From Vulcanimicrobiota bacterium (lineage in GTDB: Bacteria; Vulcanimicrobiota; Vulcanimicrobiia; Vulcanimicrobiales; Vulcanimicrobiaceae), in contig JABEUX010000124.1 in the NCBI GenBank assembly GCA_013044185.1, positions 1 to 41,519 on the forward strand: DNA of 41,519 bases, written 5' to 3'. Shown in pieces: positions 31,772-40,177 of the stretch; the first letter of the stretch is position 1, and each line of letters begins with the position of its first letter. The notes under the pieces were generated by a model, which ran no database searches, was not told the DNA's origin, and saw nothing but the letters and a program-made list of their open reading frames with translations. The position numbers and the translations under genes are program-made.

Positions 31772-32752
31772 CTAGCGAAGAGAATCGGCGGCGAACCGAT
31801 AGAGATCGCCATCGCCGAAACGTTGTAAAGAGTCCAGGCGTTGCGCGATGGCACGTTCGCATGCCGTTCGAGCGGCGAGTTCGTCGAGCGCTCGTCGAAC
31901 CGCTTCTACCTCGTGGAGATCGAGGCTGCGGCCGCTTGCATACGTTGTTGCAACGATACGGCGCGCCGCAGAGTCGGGCCGTGCGAGCGCCCACACGATT
32001 GGGAAACTCCACTTGCGCCGTGCGAGGTCGCCGGCAACGCGCTTGCCGGTTTCGAGCTCATCTCCCCATACTCCGAGCATGTCGTCGCGAATCTGAAATG
32101 CCATACCGTATTCCCGGCCGAAGCCGCGCGCGCGTTCGGCAGTCGACGCATCGGCGGCGGCGCAGATCGCCCCCAGCTCGCACGCCGCACCGAAGAGCGC
32201 GGCGGTCTTCCCGGCGATCATTTCGAGATATTCCTCGAACGCAACGGCATCGCACGACTCGAATGCGATATCGCGGGCCTGCCCATCGCACATCGCCCGA
32301 TGCGCCTCGTGGAGCGTCCGCACGGCGGAGAGCGCGGCGTTCGCCCCGAGGTACGATTCGCACTGCGTTAGCGCGAGAAAGCTTATCGCACACATCGCAT
32401 CGCCGGCATTGATCGCCTGCGCGATACCGTAGCGCGCCCAGAGCGTCGGGCGACCGTGCCGAAGTTCGTCGCGGTCTTCAATATCGTCGTGAACGAGCGA
32501 ATAATTATGGAGGATCTCGACGGCGACTGCGGCGTCGAGCGCAGATTCGAGGGGCGCGCCGAGGTGAAGGGCCGTGCGGAACAAGAGTTGTGGGCGGAGC
32601 CGCTTCCCAACCCGCGTCGGGCCGAACGCACCGAAACCGAAATGATAGGAGATCGCTTCGCGCAGGAGATCGCCGGAGCGATGCTCCTCCGTACGTTCGA
32701 GAAGCCGACGCTCGAAGGATGCCATCACCCCATCGATCCTCGGCGCGCTCAC
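31772..32752 (-). CDS. Polyprenyl diphosphate synthase (FPP/GGPP synthase-like)
   Basis: About 326 residues. First Asp-rich motif HDDIED with a Gln-Ile second motif QIRDDMLGVWGD, as in GGPP synthases of several phyla; KRLRP (41-45 from the internal ATG) binds diphosphate. Product length cannot be read with certainty, but the carotenoid neighbours suggest FPP or GGPP. The GTG at 32752 overlaps the plsC-like stop as GTGA; an internal ATG at 32725 is a second candidate. It lies 18 bases upstream of the PMT gene. Confidence 0.88.
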   Translation of the reverse strand: MSAPRIDGVMASFERRLLERTEEHRSGDLLREAISYHFGFGAFGPTRVGKRLRPQLLFRTALHLGAPLESALDAAVAVEILHNYSLVHDDIEDRDELRHGRPTLWARYGIAQAINAGDAMCAISFLALTQCESYLGANAALSAVRTLHEAHRAMCDGQARDIAFESCDAVAFEEYLEMIAGKTAALFGAACELGAICAAADASTAERARGFGREYGMAFQIRDDMLGVWGDELETGKRVAGDLARRKWSFPIVWALARPDSAARRIVATTYASGRSLDLHEVEAVRRALDELAARTACERAIAQRLDSLQRFGDGDLYRFAADSLR

Positions 32753-33336
32753 GCCGCCTCCGCACGCAACGCGCGAATCGCCGCCATCACTCGTTGCGCG
32801 AACGGCTCGATATCTGAACGCGCGAGTCCATTCGCGCATGCGTCGAGCATCGGTTCGCCATAGACGACGGTGACGCGAGCGAGGTTTCGCGCACGATCGG
32901 TACCGACGATACAGGCCGGCACGACCGGTGCTCGCGCGAGCGAGGCGAGCAACGAGACGCCGGATTGAATCGGCGCACGACCATCGAGATTTCGCGTCCC
33001 TTCTGGGAAGATGGCGATCGCTTTCCCCTCCCGTAAGACCTCGACCGAGCGCCGAATCGCCGCCATCGGATTGCCGCCGCGATCGACCGGGTACGCGCCG
33101 ACCGCCGCAATCGCCGCTCCAAGGCCGGGCACCGCGAAGAGTTCGCGCTTCGCCATATAGTGCAACATCCGCGGAAGATAGATTCCCAGCGTCGGTGGGT
33201 CGAGATAGGAGATGTGATTTGCAGCCACGATCAGCGGCCCGTGCAGCGGAACGCGCTCGATACCGAGCGCGCGAACGCGCCACGGCAAGAGCACGAGCCG
33301 GCAGACGCCGCGACCGAAGCGATAGATCGCCGTCAC
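32749..33336 (-). CDS. plsC: 1-acyl-glycerol-3-phosphate acyltransferase-like (PlsC family)
   Basis: 195 residues, LPLAT fold. Motif I NHISYLD (40-46) with His41 and Asp46, and motif III FPEGTR (110-114 plus R). It transfers an acyl chain onto a lysophospholipid-like acceptor. It follows cmk (ATGA overlap), a pairing common in bacteria (cmk-plsC), so phospholipid synthesis is the simplest role; acylation of a carotenoid glycoside is a second possibility given its neighbours. Confidence 0.88.
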   Translation of the reverse strand: MTAIYRFGRGVCRLVLLPWRVRALGIERVPLHGPLIVAANHISYLDPPTLGIYLPRMLHYMAKRELFAVPGLGAAIAAVGAYPVDRGGNPMAAIRRSVEVLREGKAIAIFPEGTRNLDGRAPIQSGVSLLASLARAPVVPACIVGTDRARNLARVTVVYGEPMLDACANGLARSDIEPFAQRVMAAIRALRAEAA

Positions 33337-34019
33337 GCCACTCTGCCCGCAAGCGTGGCGATCTTGGAGACGACCTCCTCGATTCCGAGCTCGCTCGAAT
33401 CGATAACGTGCGCGTCGGGGGGAATCTGCAACGGCGAATTTGCTCGCGATTCGTCGAGGCGATCGCGCTCCTCTAACTCGGAATAGAGTGCGTGCGCATC
33501 GATCGCCGTACCGGATGCGGCGAATTGTGCGCTCCGCCGCGCGACGCGCGCGCCGATGCTCGCGGTCAGAAAAATTTTGACCTGCGCGTCGGGCAGCACC
33601 ACCGTTCCGATATCGCGACCGGCCATGATAACCGGGCCGAGTCGGGCGATCTCGCGCTGCTTGGCGACCATTCGTTCGCGAATCCGCGGGTGCGCTGCAA
33701 TCGTCGAGACGACCACGCTCGCGGCATTTGCCTGTAGATCGCCCTCCGAGAGCGCCTCTCCGCCGGCGAGAACGACGAACCCCATCGCCGTCGTGGGCTC
33801 GAGACGGAGCTCGATCGGGCGTGCCTCCAGCAGGCGCAGCAGCGCCGATTCGTTATCTGCATCGACGCGCTCCCGAAGCGAGAGCACGGCGAGCGCGCGA
33901 TACATCGCCCCGGTATCGAGGTAGAGCAACGCGAGGCGCTCGGCAAGGCGGCGCGCAACCGTCGTCTTTCCGGAGCCGGCGGGCCCATCGAGCGCGATCT
34001 GCAGGTGGGGAGGAGTCAC
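33333..34019 (-). CDS. cmk: Cytidylate kinase
   Basis: 228 residues from a GTG at 34019, which overlaps the glycosyltransferase stop as GTGA. P loop GPAGSGKTT (about 12-20), YLDTGAMYRA (34-43), and GRDIGTVVLPDA are all canonical for Cmk. It makes CDP and dCDP for nucleotide pools and CDP-lipid synthesis. Set in a carotenoid/glycolipid operon, yet directly before plsC as in many genomes, so insertion of pigment genes around an old cmk-plsC pair is plausible. Confidence 0.95.
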   Translation of the reverse strand: MTPPHLQIALDGPAGSGKTTVARRLAERLALLYLDTGAMYRALAVLSLRERVDADNESALLRLLEARPIELRLEPTTAMGFVVLAGGEALSEGDLQANAASVVVSTIAAHPRIRERMVAKQREIARLGPVIMAGRDIGTVVLPDAQVKIFLTASIGARVARRSAQFAASGTAIDAHALYSELEERDRLDESRANSPLQIPPDAHVIDSSELGIEEVVSKIATLAGRVA

Positions 34020-35170
34020 AGCGGCCGGGGGTTCGCCCGGCCTATCCTCCGCCCCCGCCAGCGTAGCCCGCCGCGAATGCCCGAGCAGAACGCCGAGAGT
34101 CCGAGAGCGAGGGCGAACGGCGCCGCCGGCGGCTGCGGCACGCCCCGCGGCCGCTCCACGGCGGCAGCGGCGGAGCGCCACGCGAGCATCGGCGCCGCCG
34201 CACCGAGCGTTAATAGAAACGCCGTTTCAAACCAACCGCCCGAACCCGTTGAGAATACATGGAGCCAGGCGACGACCGCAGCGATCGGCAGCAGAGCACG
34301 CAAGAGGTAGATCGCGGCGTAGAGGAGGCTCCCGAGGATCCCGACCTGACCGAGTAACGAACGCCCCAATCCGTCGAGGCTCGCACGCAGGCCGTCGTAG
34401 CCCTCGACGACGACGCAATCGCGTGCGTCGACGCAGGCGACTCGCGTACCACTGCGCTTGAGCGCGCTCGCAAGCGCGATATCTTCGACGAGCCCCACGA
34501 TCGCCGCATGGCCGCCACTCCGCACGTATGCATCGCGTTCGACGAGAAACCACTGCCCGTTTCCGGCAGCGAAACGCGGGTCGGTACCGCTCGCCGCACG
34601 CATCGGAAACGCCTCGAGCAGGAGCATCCGCGGTAACAACGCGCAGCCCGCCGCCCAGAAATCACGAACGCGAATGCGCGGAAAGCCGGTCACCGCGCCG
34701 ACATCGAGCGCGGCGCGAGCGGCGAGCGTCGCACCGAGCGCACCCGGAAGCGCGCGCACGTCGGCATCGGCGAAGAGCGCGAACGGCGCCTCGATCGGCG
34801 CCGCCGCAATCGCTGCGGCGAGCGCGCGCGCCTTCGGCGAACGCTGCGCGGGCGCGTCCTCTGGAACGGAGAGCAGCAGCACGCGTTCGTCCTCGCAAGC
34901 GATCTGCGCGAGGATGGCGGCGCTCTCATCGCTCGATCCGTCGTCGATGACGATAGCGCGACGGAGTTCGGGTTGGGCGAGAAAACTCGCGAGACAGGCG
35001 CGCGCGTTCGACGCCTCATCGCGCATCGCTATATAGAGATCGATCGCACCCGGCGTACCCGCTTGCGGCGAGAGGCGACGAAAATATCGTTCGTTCGAGA
35101 TCGTCATCACCGCGCCGCCGAACGCAAAGGCGAGCGCCGTTCCAAGCAGCCAGGAGAGCGTGGCGATCAT
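34016..35170 (-). CDS. GT2-family glycosyltransferase (CrtQ-like)
   Basis: 384 residues from ATG 35170 (ATGA with the acyltransferase stop). N-terminal membrane span (about 3-24), then a GT-A domain: AIVIDDGSSDESAA with the nucleotide Asp pair, FADADVRALPG as the DxD, and a catalytic acidic loop near LVEDIALAS. C-terminal spans (about 283-308 and 318-340). The arrangement matches CrtQ of the staphyloxanthin pathway, which adds glucose to a carotenoid acid, but other lipid glycosyltransferases share it. The GTG/ATG overlaps suggest tight coupling with the acyltransferase. Confidence 0.8.
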   Translation of the reverse strand: MIATLSWLLGTALAFAFGGAVMTISNERYFRRLSPQAGTPGAIDLYIAMRDEASNARACLASFLAQPELRRAIVIDDGSSDESAAILAQIACEDERVLLLSVPEDAPAQRSPKARALAAAIAAAPIEAPFALFADADVRALPGALGATLAARAALDVGAVTGFPRIRVRDFWAAGCALLPRMLLLEAFPMRAASGTDPRFAAGNGQWFLVERDAYVRSGGHAAIVGLVEDIALASALKRSGTRVACVDARDCVVVEGYDGLRASLDGLGRSLLGQVGILGSLLYAAIYLLRALLPIAAVVAWLHVFSTGSGGWFETAFLLTLGAAAPMLAWRSAAAAVERPRGVPQPPAAPFALALGLSAFCSGIRGGLRWRGRRIGRANPRPL

Positions 35171-35880
35171 CTCCGAGGGCGCAACGGCGCCGAGCAAGCG
35201 GCGACGATCTCGTCGATACCCGCGCTGCCGCGCACGACCTCCCGATACCGTTCGTCGATCCGTGCTTCGCGCAGATCGCCATCGATCGAGGCGAGTAACT
35301 CCGTGACGCGCTCCCGTACCGTTCGCACGGCGCTACGCGAATGTGGGTCGCTCGGAGCGCCGATCGCCGCGATCGCGGTCGGCTTTTGCTCGCCGAGAAA
35401 GAGATAGCGCATCGCCACCGGCAGGACCGGCACCTCCGCTGCGCGCGCGGCATGGACGAACCCCGAGGTAAAGTTCGGCGCGCAGAGCGGCGGCCGTAGC
35501 ACGCCATCCGGAAAAATCCAGAGCCCCGCGCCCTCGCGCGCGCAGCGAGCGCCATAAGCAATCGCGTCGTACGCGGCGCGCACGCTGCTTGCATCGACGG
35601 AGAAGGCACCACCCATCCGAAAGAACGGAAAGCGGCGCAACTGTTCGTCATCCATCATCAGGTTAAACGGGCGCTTCGGCGCGTAGGCACGATGAATGCT
35701 CAGCGCCAAAAAACCATCCCACCACGAGTGATGATTCGGAGCGGCGACGTAGCCGGAATCCGGAAACGCGCTCTCGCAGCGCACGATGACGCGCGCGAAA
35801 CTCCGACGCATCAACCAGCGAAGATAGAGAGCGAAGCATGCTTCGAATCCCGCGACGCGCTGCGCGCGCTGCCAACTCAC
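35167..35880 (-). CDS. LPLAT-family acyltransferase (candidate carotenoid acyltransferase)
   Basis: 237 residues. Motif NHHSWWD (49-55) is the LPLAT block I, and FPDGV (about 122-126) is block III with Asp in place of Glu. It probably transfers an acyl chain from acyl-CoA or acyl-ACP. In the context of a GT2 glycosyltransferase and carotenoid desaturase, esterifying the sugar of a carotenoid glycoside is a good guess (role filled by the unrelated CrtO in Staphylococcus). GTG start at 35880 overlapping the desaturase stop as GTGA. Confidence 0.8.
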   Translation of the reverse strand: MSWQRAQRVAGFEACFALYLRWLMRRSFARVIVRCESAFPDSGYVAAPNHHSWWDGFLALSIHRAYAPKRPFNLMMDDEQLRRFPFFRMGGAFSVDASSVRAAYDAIAYGARCAREGAGLWIFPDGVLRPPLCAPNFTSGFVHAARAAEVPVLPVAMRYLFLGEQKPTAIAAIGAPSDPHSRSAVRTVRERVTELLASIDGDLREARIDERYREVVRGSAGIDEIVAACSAPLRPRR

Positions 35881-37301
35881 CGGTGCAGCAGATGCTCGGC
35901 GGCGAGACGCCCCGAGATCACCACCATCGGCACCCCCGATCCCGGGCGCGTTCCGCTCCCGGCGAAGACGAGTCCTGGGAAACGCCTATCGTGCATCGGC
36001 GGTCGAAACGCTCCCATCTGATCGAGGGTATGCTCGGGGCCGAACGCCGCGCCGTGCATGAGCCCAAGTTCGCTCGCCCACTCCGCGGGGCCGCGCATGC
36101 GCTCGACTTCGATAAACTCGCGCATCTCTCCAACCTCCCCTTCGAGGCGTTCGAAGATCCGCTTTCGGAACGCCGCGAGATCGCCTTCGCGGAGCGCCGT
36201 GAGGTTCGGGACCGGGGCGAGCACGAGCAGCGCGCTGCCGTCGGAGGGCGCCGCACTCGCATCGCGAGCGACCGGATTGTAGACGTACAGGAGCGGGTCA
36301 TCGGGCAAGCGCCCAGCGTCGAGCGCGCGATAGGCGCTCCACGGATCGTCGGGCAAAAAAACGGAATGATAGGGCAGATCGACGCGTCGGCGGAGGCCGA
36401 GATAGAGACAGAGCGCGCTATGTCCGTAGCGCATCGCGCGAAAACGTGGAGCCCGCGCTCCGAGGAGCGCGAGCGCGGGCTCGCGATCCGCGGCAACGAC
36501 CACCGCATCGGCCTCAAAGCGCTCCTCCGAGGCGTGCGCGCGCCACGATCCCGTCGCGCTACGCTCGAGCCGATCGACGCGCCGACCGTAGGAGAACTCC
36601 ACTCCCAACGCCCGCACGGCGTCGACGAATGCGTCGACGATACTCGCCATTCCACCCGGTGCGAACCAGATGCCCTCGATCGCTTCGACGGTTGGAAGCA
36701 ACGCATACATTGCGGGCGCCCGTAACGGCGAGGTGCCGAGATAGAGCGATTGAAAGGTCAGCGCATCGACCAAGCGCGGCCGGTGAAAGGAGCGCTCGGT
36801 GAAGCGACGCAAGGAGCCCGCGATCCACGGGCGCATGCGTCCGGGGCGCGCGAGCAACGCGGCAAAGGAGAGCAGCGTGTGGTCGCGTTCGAGGACCTGC
36901 CGGCGCGCGTCGCGATAGGCCCCGTGTACCCGCGCGAAATAATCGAGCGCGCGTGCGCTCACTCCGGGCTCGAAACGTTCGAACTCCGCGAGCAGCAATG
37001 CGATATCGGAGTGCATGGCAAAGCGTTCGCCGTCGCGCCACCGGACTTCGTAACCGGGTTCGAGGCGCATCAATTCCAAATCGGCGAAGCGTCGTGCGCC
37101 GAGCGCTTCTTCCAGCACGTCGGTCATTACGACGAGCGTCGGCCCGAGATCGAATCGATACGCGCCGCTGCTCCACGCCTGCGCTCGCCCACCAGGACGA
37201 TCGGCGGCTTCGAGGACGCGTACCGAGATGCCGGCGCGTGCGAGGTGGAGCGCGGCACTCAACCCCGCAAAACCCGCACCGACGACCAAGGCGGACTTCA
37301 C
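35877..37301 (-). CDS. Carotenoid desaturase/oxygenase-like FAD enzyme (CrtI/CrtN/CrtP family), copy 1
   Basis: 474 residues from the GTG at 37301 (CGGAG just upstream). N-terminal FAD-binding motif VVGAGFAGLSAALHLARAG (5-23) with GGRAQAW (37-43), and C-terminal signature GAGTRPGSG-like (reads FAGSGTRPGSGVPMV). This is the phytoene-desaturase superfamily, covering CrtI, CrtN, the oxidase CrtP and ketolase CrtO; paralogue 2 lies at 38616. Copy 1 probably modifies the end of the carotenoid, copy 2 desaturates it, by analogy with staphyloxanthin. The two cannot be told apart by sequence alone. Confidence 0.88.
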   Translation of the reverse strand: MKSALVVGAGFAGLSAALHLARAGISVRVLEAADRPGGRAQAWSSGAYRFDLGPTLVVMTDVLEEALGARRFADLELMRLEPGYEVRWRDGERFAMHSDIALLLAEFERFEPGVSARALDYFARVHGAYRDARRQVLERDHTLLSFAALLARPGRMRPWIAGSLRRFTERSFHRPRLVDALTFQSLYLGTSPLRAPAMYALLPTVEAIEGIWFAPGGMASIVDAFVDAVRALGVEFSYGRRVDRLERSATGSWRAHASEERFEADAVVVAADREPALALLGARAPRFRAMRYGHSALCLYLGLRRRVDLPYHSVFLPDDPWSAYRALDAGRLPDDPLLYVYNPVARDASAAPSDGSALLVLAPVPNLTALREGDLAAFRKRIFERLEGEVGEMREFIEVERMRGPAEWASELGLMHGAAFGPEHTLDQMGAFRPPMHDRRFPGLVFAGSGTRPGSGVPMVVISGRLAAEHLLHR

Positions 37302-37325
37302 GCCGAAGGCTCCGAACCGCGCGCT

Positions 37326-37772
37326 ATGCCGATTCTCGAAAGCCTCCACGTCGCCGCGGGCGTGCTTTGGCTTGGGAACTTTGTGGTAACCGGTATCTGG
37401 GCAACGCGCGCGTTCCGTTCCGGCGACGAACGACTGCGCCGCTTCGCCGTCCGCGAAATTCTCTTCACGGATATGATCTTTACCCTGATTTTCGGAACGG
37501 CGGTCATCACCACCGGGCTCGCGTTGGCTTCCCGGCTCGGAATCGCCCCCTGGCAGACGCTCTGGACGCGGGACGCGCTCGCCATTGCGATCGGAAGCGG
37601 CGCACTCTGGCTCGCAGTGCTCCTCCCGCTCGAAATCCAGATGGAGCGCCGAGCTCGCGCCGGCGACGACGCCGCACTCACCCGCCCGTTTCTCGCCTGG
37701 AGCATCCTCGGCTGGACGATGACCCTCGCACTCTTCGCGATCATCTATCTGATGCTCGCAAAACCGGTGTAG
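37326..37772 (+). CDS. DUF2269-like integral membrane protein
   Basis: 148 residues, four predicted membrane spans (about 5-26, 50-69, 82-103 and 124-146). The start LHVAAGVLWLGNFVVTGIW and the following RDEILFTDMI-like segment match the DUF2269 family of predicted membrane proteins. It is the only plus-strand gene inside the pigment cluster, and its end overlaps the end of crtB by 28 bases. It splits the two desaturase genes and would prevent simple co-transcription from crtI copy 2 to copy 1. Function unknown. Confidence 0.75.
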   Translation: MPILESLHVAAGVLWLGNFVVTGIWATRAFRSGDERLRRFAVREILFTDMIFTLIFGTAVITTGLALASRLGIAPWQTLWTRDALAIAIGSGALWLAVLLPLEIQMERRARAGDDAALTRPFLAWSILGWTMTLALFAIIYLMLAKPV

Positions 37773-38593
37773 GCGCGCACCCAGCAGCGAATCGCGCGCG
37801 CAATTTTCGCCGGAGTCGGCACGATCGCTCTCCCGGCGTCGGGATTGAATCCGCGCCGCTCCACCTCCTCGACGATGCCGCCGTAAATATCGGCGGTCGC
37901 TAATAACGCCCAACGCGAGCCGTCGTTCGGCACCCGTGCGGCGAGAACGAACGCTTCGCGATAATCCTTGCGTGCGAGCTGCGCGAGCGCGCGCATTACC
38001 TCGCGACGCCCGATGCGTTCGACCTCTCGCTCCGGGAGATAGGTACGACCGCTCCGTTCGTCCTCGGCGACATCGCGGAGAATGTTGGTGTACTGCATGG
38101 CAATGCCCAGCCGTTCGCCGCGTGCGAGCGAATCTTCATCGCTCGCGCCGAGAATCGCCATCGAACAACGCCCGACCGTTCCGGCGACCGCGCGCGCGTA
38201 TCGTTCTAACTCGGCGTAGGTTGCAATCGGGCTCGGCTCCAGATCGCTCTCGCAACCGGCGACGAGCGCGAGGATATCCTCGATCGCGATGGGGAAGCGC
38301 TCGATCGCCCGCGCGACCGCTGCGCCCCACGGCGCTTCGCTCGCAAACGCACCGTGCGATATCGCTTCGACGCTCCGCCGCAGCATGGCGAAGCCCGTAC
38401 GCCGCTCGTCGAGCGTCGGCCCGGGTTCGTCGGCGAGATCGTCGGCGCTGCGAAAGAGGCCGTAGAGCGCTTCGACCGCTTCGCGTTTTGCGCGCGGCAG
38501 CACGCGCGTGCTGAAATAAAAACTCTTCGCGTGTACGCGCATCACCTGCGCGCACCAACGCGCGGAGCGAGCGAAATCCTCCGGATCGTTCAC
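37745..38593 (-). CDS. crtB: Phytoene/dehydrosqualene synthase (CrtB/CrtM)
   Basis: About 282 residues. First Asp-rich motif SADDLADE (49-56) and second DVAEDERSGRTYLP (174 onward, with DxxxD at D174-D178) are present, as in head-to-head prenyl synthases. KSFYFST near 23-29 is typical. GGPP gives phytoene (C40) and FPP gives dehydrosqualene (C30); this cannot be decided here. The GTG at 38593 is chosen 23 bases after the desaturase stop; an in-frame start at 38659 would overlap that gene by 44 bases. Confidence 0.9.
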   Translation of the reverse strand: MNDPEDFARSARWCAQVMRVHAKSFYFSTRVLPRAKREAVEALYGLFRSADDLADEPGPTLDERRTGFAMLRRSVEAISHGAFASEAPWGAAVARAIERFPIAIEDILALVAGCESDLEPSPIATYAELERYARAVAGTVGRCSMAILGASDEDSLARGERLGIAMQYTNILRDVAEDERSGRTYLPEREVERIGRREVMRALAQLARKDYREAFVLAARVPNDGSRWALLATADIYGGIVEEVERRGFNPDAGRAIVPTPAKIARAIRCWVRAYTGFASIR

Positions 38594-38615
38594 ATCCGAT
38601 GGGGTTTGCTCGCGC

Positions 38616-40094
38616 TCACCCAAGCTCCTCGCAGATACGTTCGACGCTCTGAAGGGCACCGAGCGTCACCAGCGGCAAGCCGGTCGCGGGGCGGGTTGAG
38701 GCCCCCGCGAAATAACAATTCTTGAGCTTCGCATGCCGATTGTCGGGGCGCATCGGGCCGATTTGAAAAACATCGTGCGAGAGCCCGAACGCCGAACCGC
38801 GGTTGAGTGAGAGTTCGTCCTGAAATTCCAGCGGCGTTCGCGACTTCACCCAGCGAATACGGGAGCGGAGCCCCGGCAAACGCCGTTCCTCGACGATCCG
38901 CAACGCACGGTCGACGATCGCATCGCGCTCGCCCGCCCAATCGACGACGCCCTCGAGCGAGGGAGCGGGAACGAGGAGGTAGAGCGCCTCTTTCCCCGGC
39001 GGTGCCATCCTCGGATCGCTCGCCCCCGGAGCGCAGAGATAGATCGCGGGATCCTCGGGGATCCGCCCCCGCTCGAAGATATCGGCACAGGTCGCGCGCA
39101 GGTCGCTCGGCATCAAAAACTCGTGATGGAGGAGATCGTCGTAGCGCTCCTCCAACGCGGCATAGACGAGCAACGCCGAGGGTGTGTGGCGCATCCGTAG
39201 GGAGCGATGCTCGGGCTCGCCGAGTAGCCGATCGTAGGCGTAGGGAAGGTCGGCATTGAGCACGATCGCATCGCATTCGATGCGCTCGCCTCCGCCGGTG
39301 CGCACCGCGACGACGCGCTCGCCGCTGCGCTCGACCTCCGCGATCTCCGTATCGTAGCGAATCTGCGCACCATTACTCCGCGCGGCACGATCGAGCGCAC
39401 GCGGAAGCGCGCCGATTCCACCGAGGGGAAAGAATATGCCTTCGCCGAGTTCGGTAAAGAGCAGGAGCCGATAGAGCAGCGGAGCGTCGAAGGGGGACAT
39501 TCCGAGATACATCGACTGGAACGAGAACGCACCGGCGACGCGCGGATCGCGGAAACTTCGCAATGCCTGCGCTCCCAAGTGCCGGAACGCACCGGTCGAG
39601 AAGAGCGCGGCGATCCGTTCCGGAGAGAGAAAGTGAGCGAACGAACGAATGCGCTCGCCGACAAAGAGACGGCGCGAGCGTTGATAGGCATCGGCGGCGT
39701 CGGCAAAATAGCGCAGAAACCCACCGCTCGATCCCGGAGCGAATGCCTCGAGCGAGCGCATCGTCTCGGAGAGCAGCGAGGAGATGACGAGATTCTTTCC
39801 GTCGGCGTAATTCAAACGATAGTTCGGACGTAGGCGCAGCATCGGCACCTCGCGGTCGAAGTCGCCACCCCAGCGCGCGAACGCCTCGCGGTAGACATCC
39901 GGCATAAACAGCAGCGTAGGGCCGAGATCGAAGGTGAATCCATCCCAGGTCATCGCTGCGGCGCGCCCGCCCGGGAGGCTCTGCTTTTCGAAGAGGCTCA
40001 CGCGATACCCGTGATGCGCGAGAAGCGCCGCAGCGGTCAGGCCGGCGACCCCGGCCCCCACGATAACGATATGCCTCGACGATGCTGCGCTCAT
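38616..40094 (-). CDS. crtI: Phytoene/diapophytoene desaturase (CrtI/CrtN-like), copy 2
   Basis: 492 residues from the ATG at 40094. FAD motif VIVGAGVAGLTAAALLAHHG (10-29) with GGRAAAMTWDGF and C-terminal FAGASTRPATGLPLV, as in CrtI/CrtN. It directly precedes crtB on the same strand, the usual crtI-crtB arrangement. It oxidises the colourless C40 or C30 precursor by stepwise desaturation. The divergent radA begins 83 bases upstream, so a shared regulatory region lies between. Confidence 0.93.
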   Translation of the reverse strand: MSAASSRHIVIVGAGVAGLTAAALLAHHGYRVSLFEKQSLPGGRAAAMTWDGFTFDLGPTLLFMPDVYREAFARWGGDFDREVPMLRLRPNYRLNYADGKNLVISSLLSETMRSLEAFAPGSSGGFLRYFADAADAYQRSRRLFVGERIRSFAHFLSPERIAALFSTGAFRHLGAQALRSFRDPRVAGAFSFQSMYLGMSPFDAPLLYRLLLFTELGEGIFFPLGGIGALPRALDRAARSNGAQIRYDTEIAEVERSGERVVAVRTGGGERIECDAIVLNADLPYAYDRLLGEPEHRSLRMRHTPSALLVYAALEERYDDLLHHEFLMPSDLRATCADIFERGRIPEDPAIYLCAPGASDPRMAPPGKEALYLLVPAPSLEGVVDWAGERDAIVDRALRIVEERRLPGLRSRIRWVKSRTPLEFQDELSLNRGSAFGLSHDVFQIGPMRPDNRHAKLKNCYFAGASTRPATGLPLVTLGALQSVERICEELG

Positions 40095-40177
40095 CTCGCT
40101 GCGGGTAACCCACGGGACGCGCGCACGGTTGCCCGGCGCACGGGACGCTCGTCGTACGCGCGCGAAGAGAGCCGAGG

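Noticed and set aside
32752-33352. Extension of the polyprenyl synthase gene by about 200 codons upstream
   Set aside because: The extra frame is antisense-like, arginine-rich, and coincides with the well-conserved plsC frame; the GTGA junction gives a better start.
37302-37913. Longer N terminus for the desaturase at 35877-37301
   Set aside because: It would run antisense through the DUF2269-like gene, and the FAD motif begins at residue 5 of the GTG start, as is usual.
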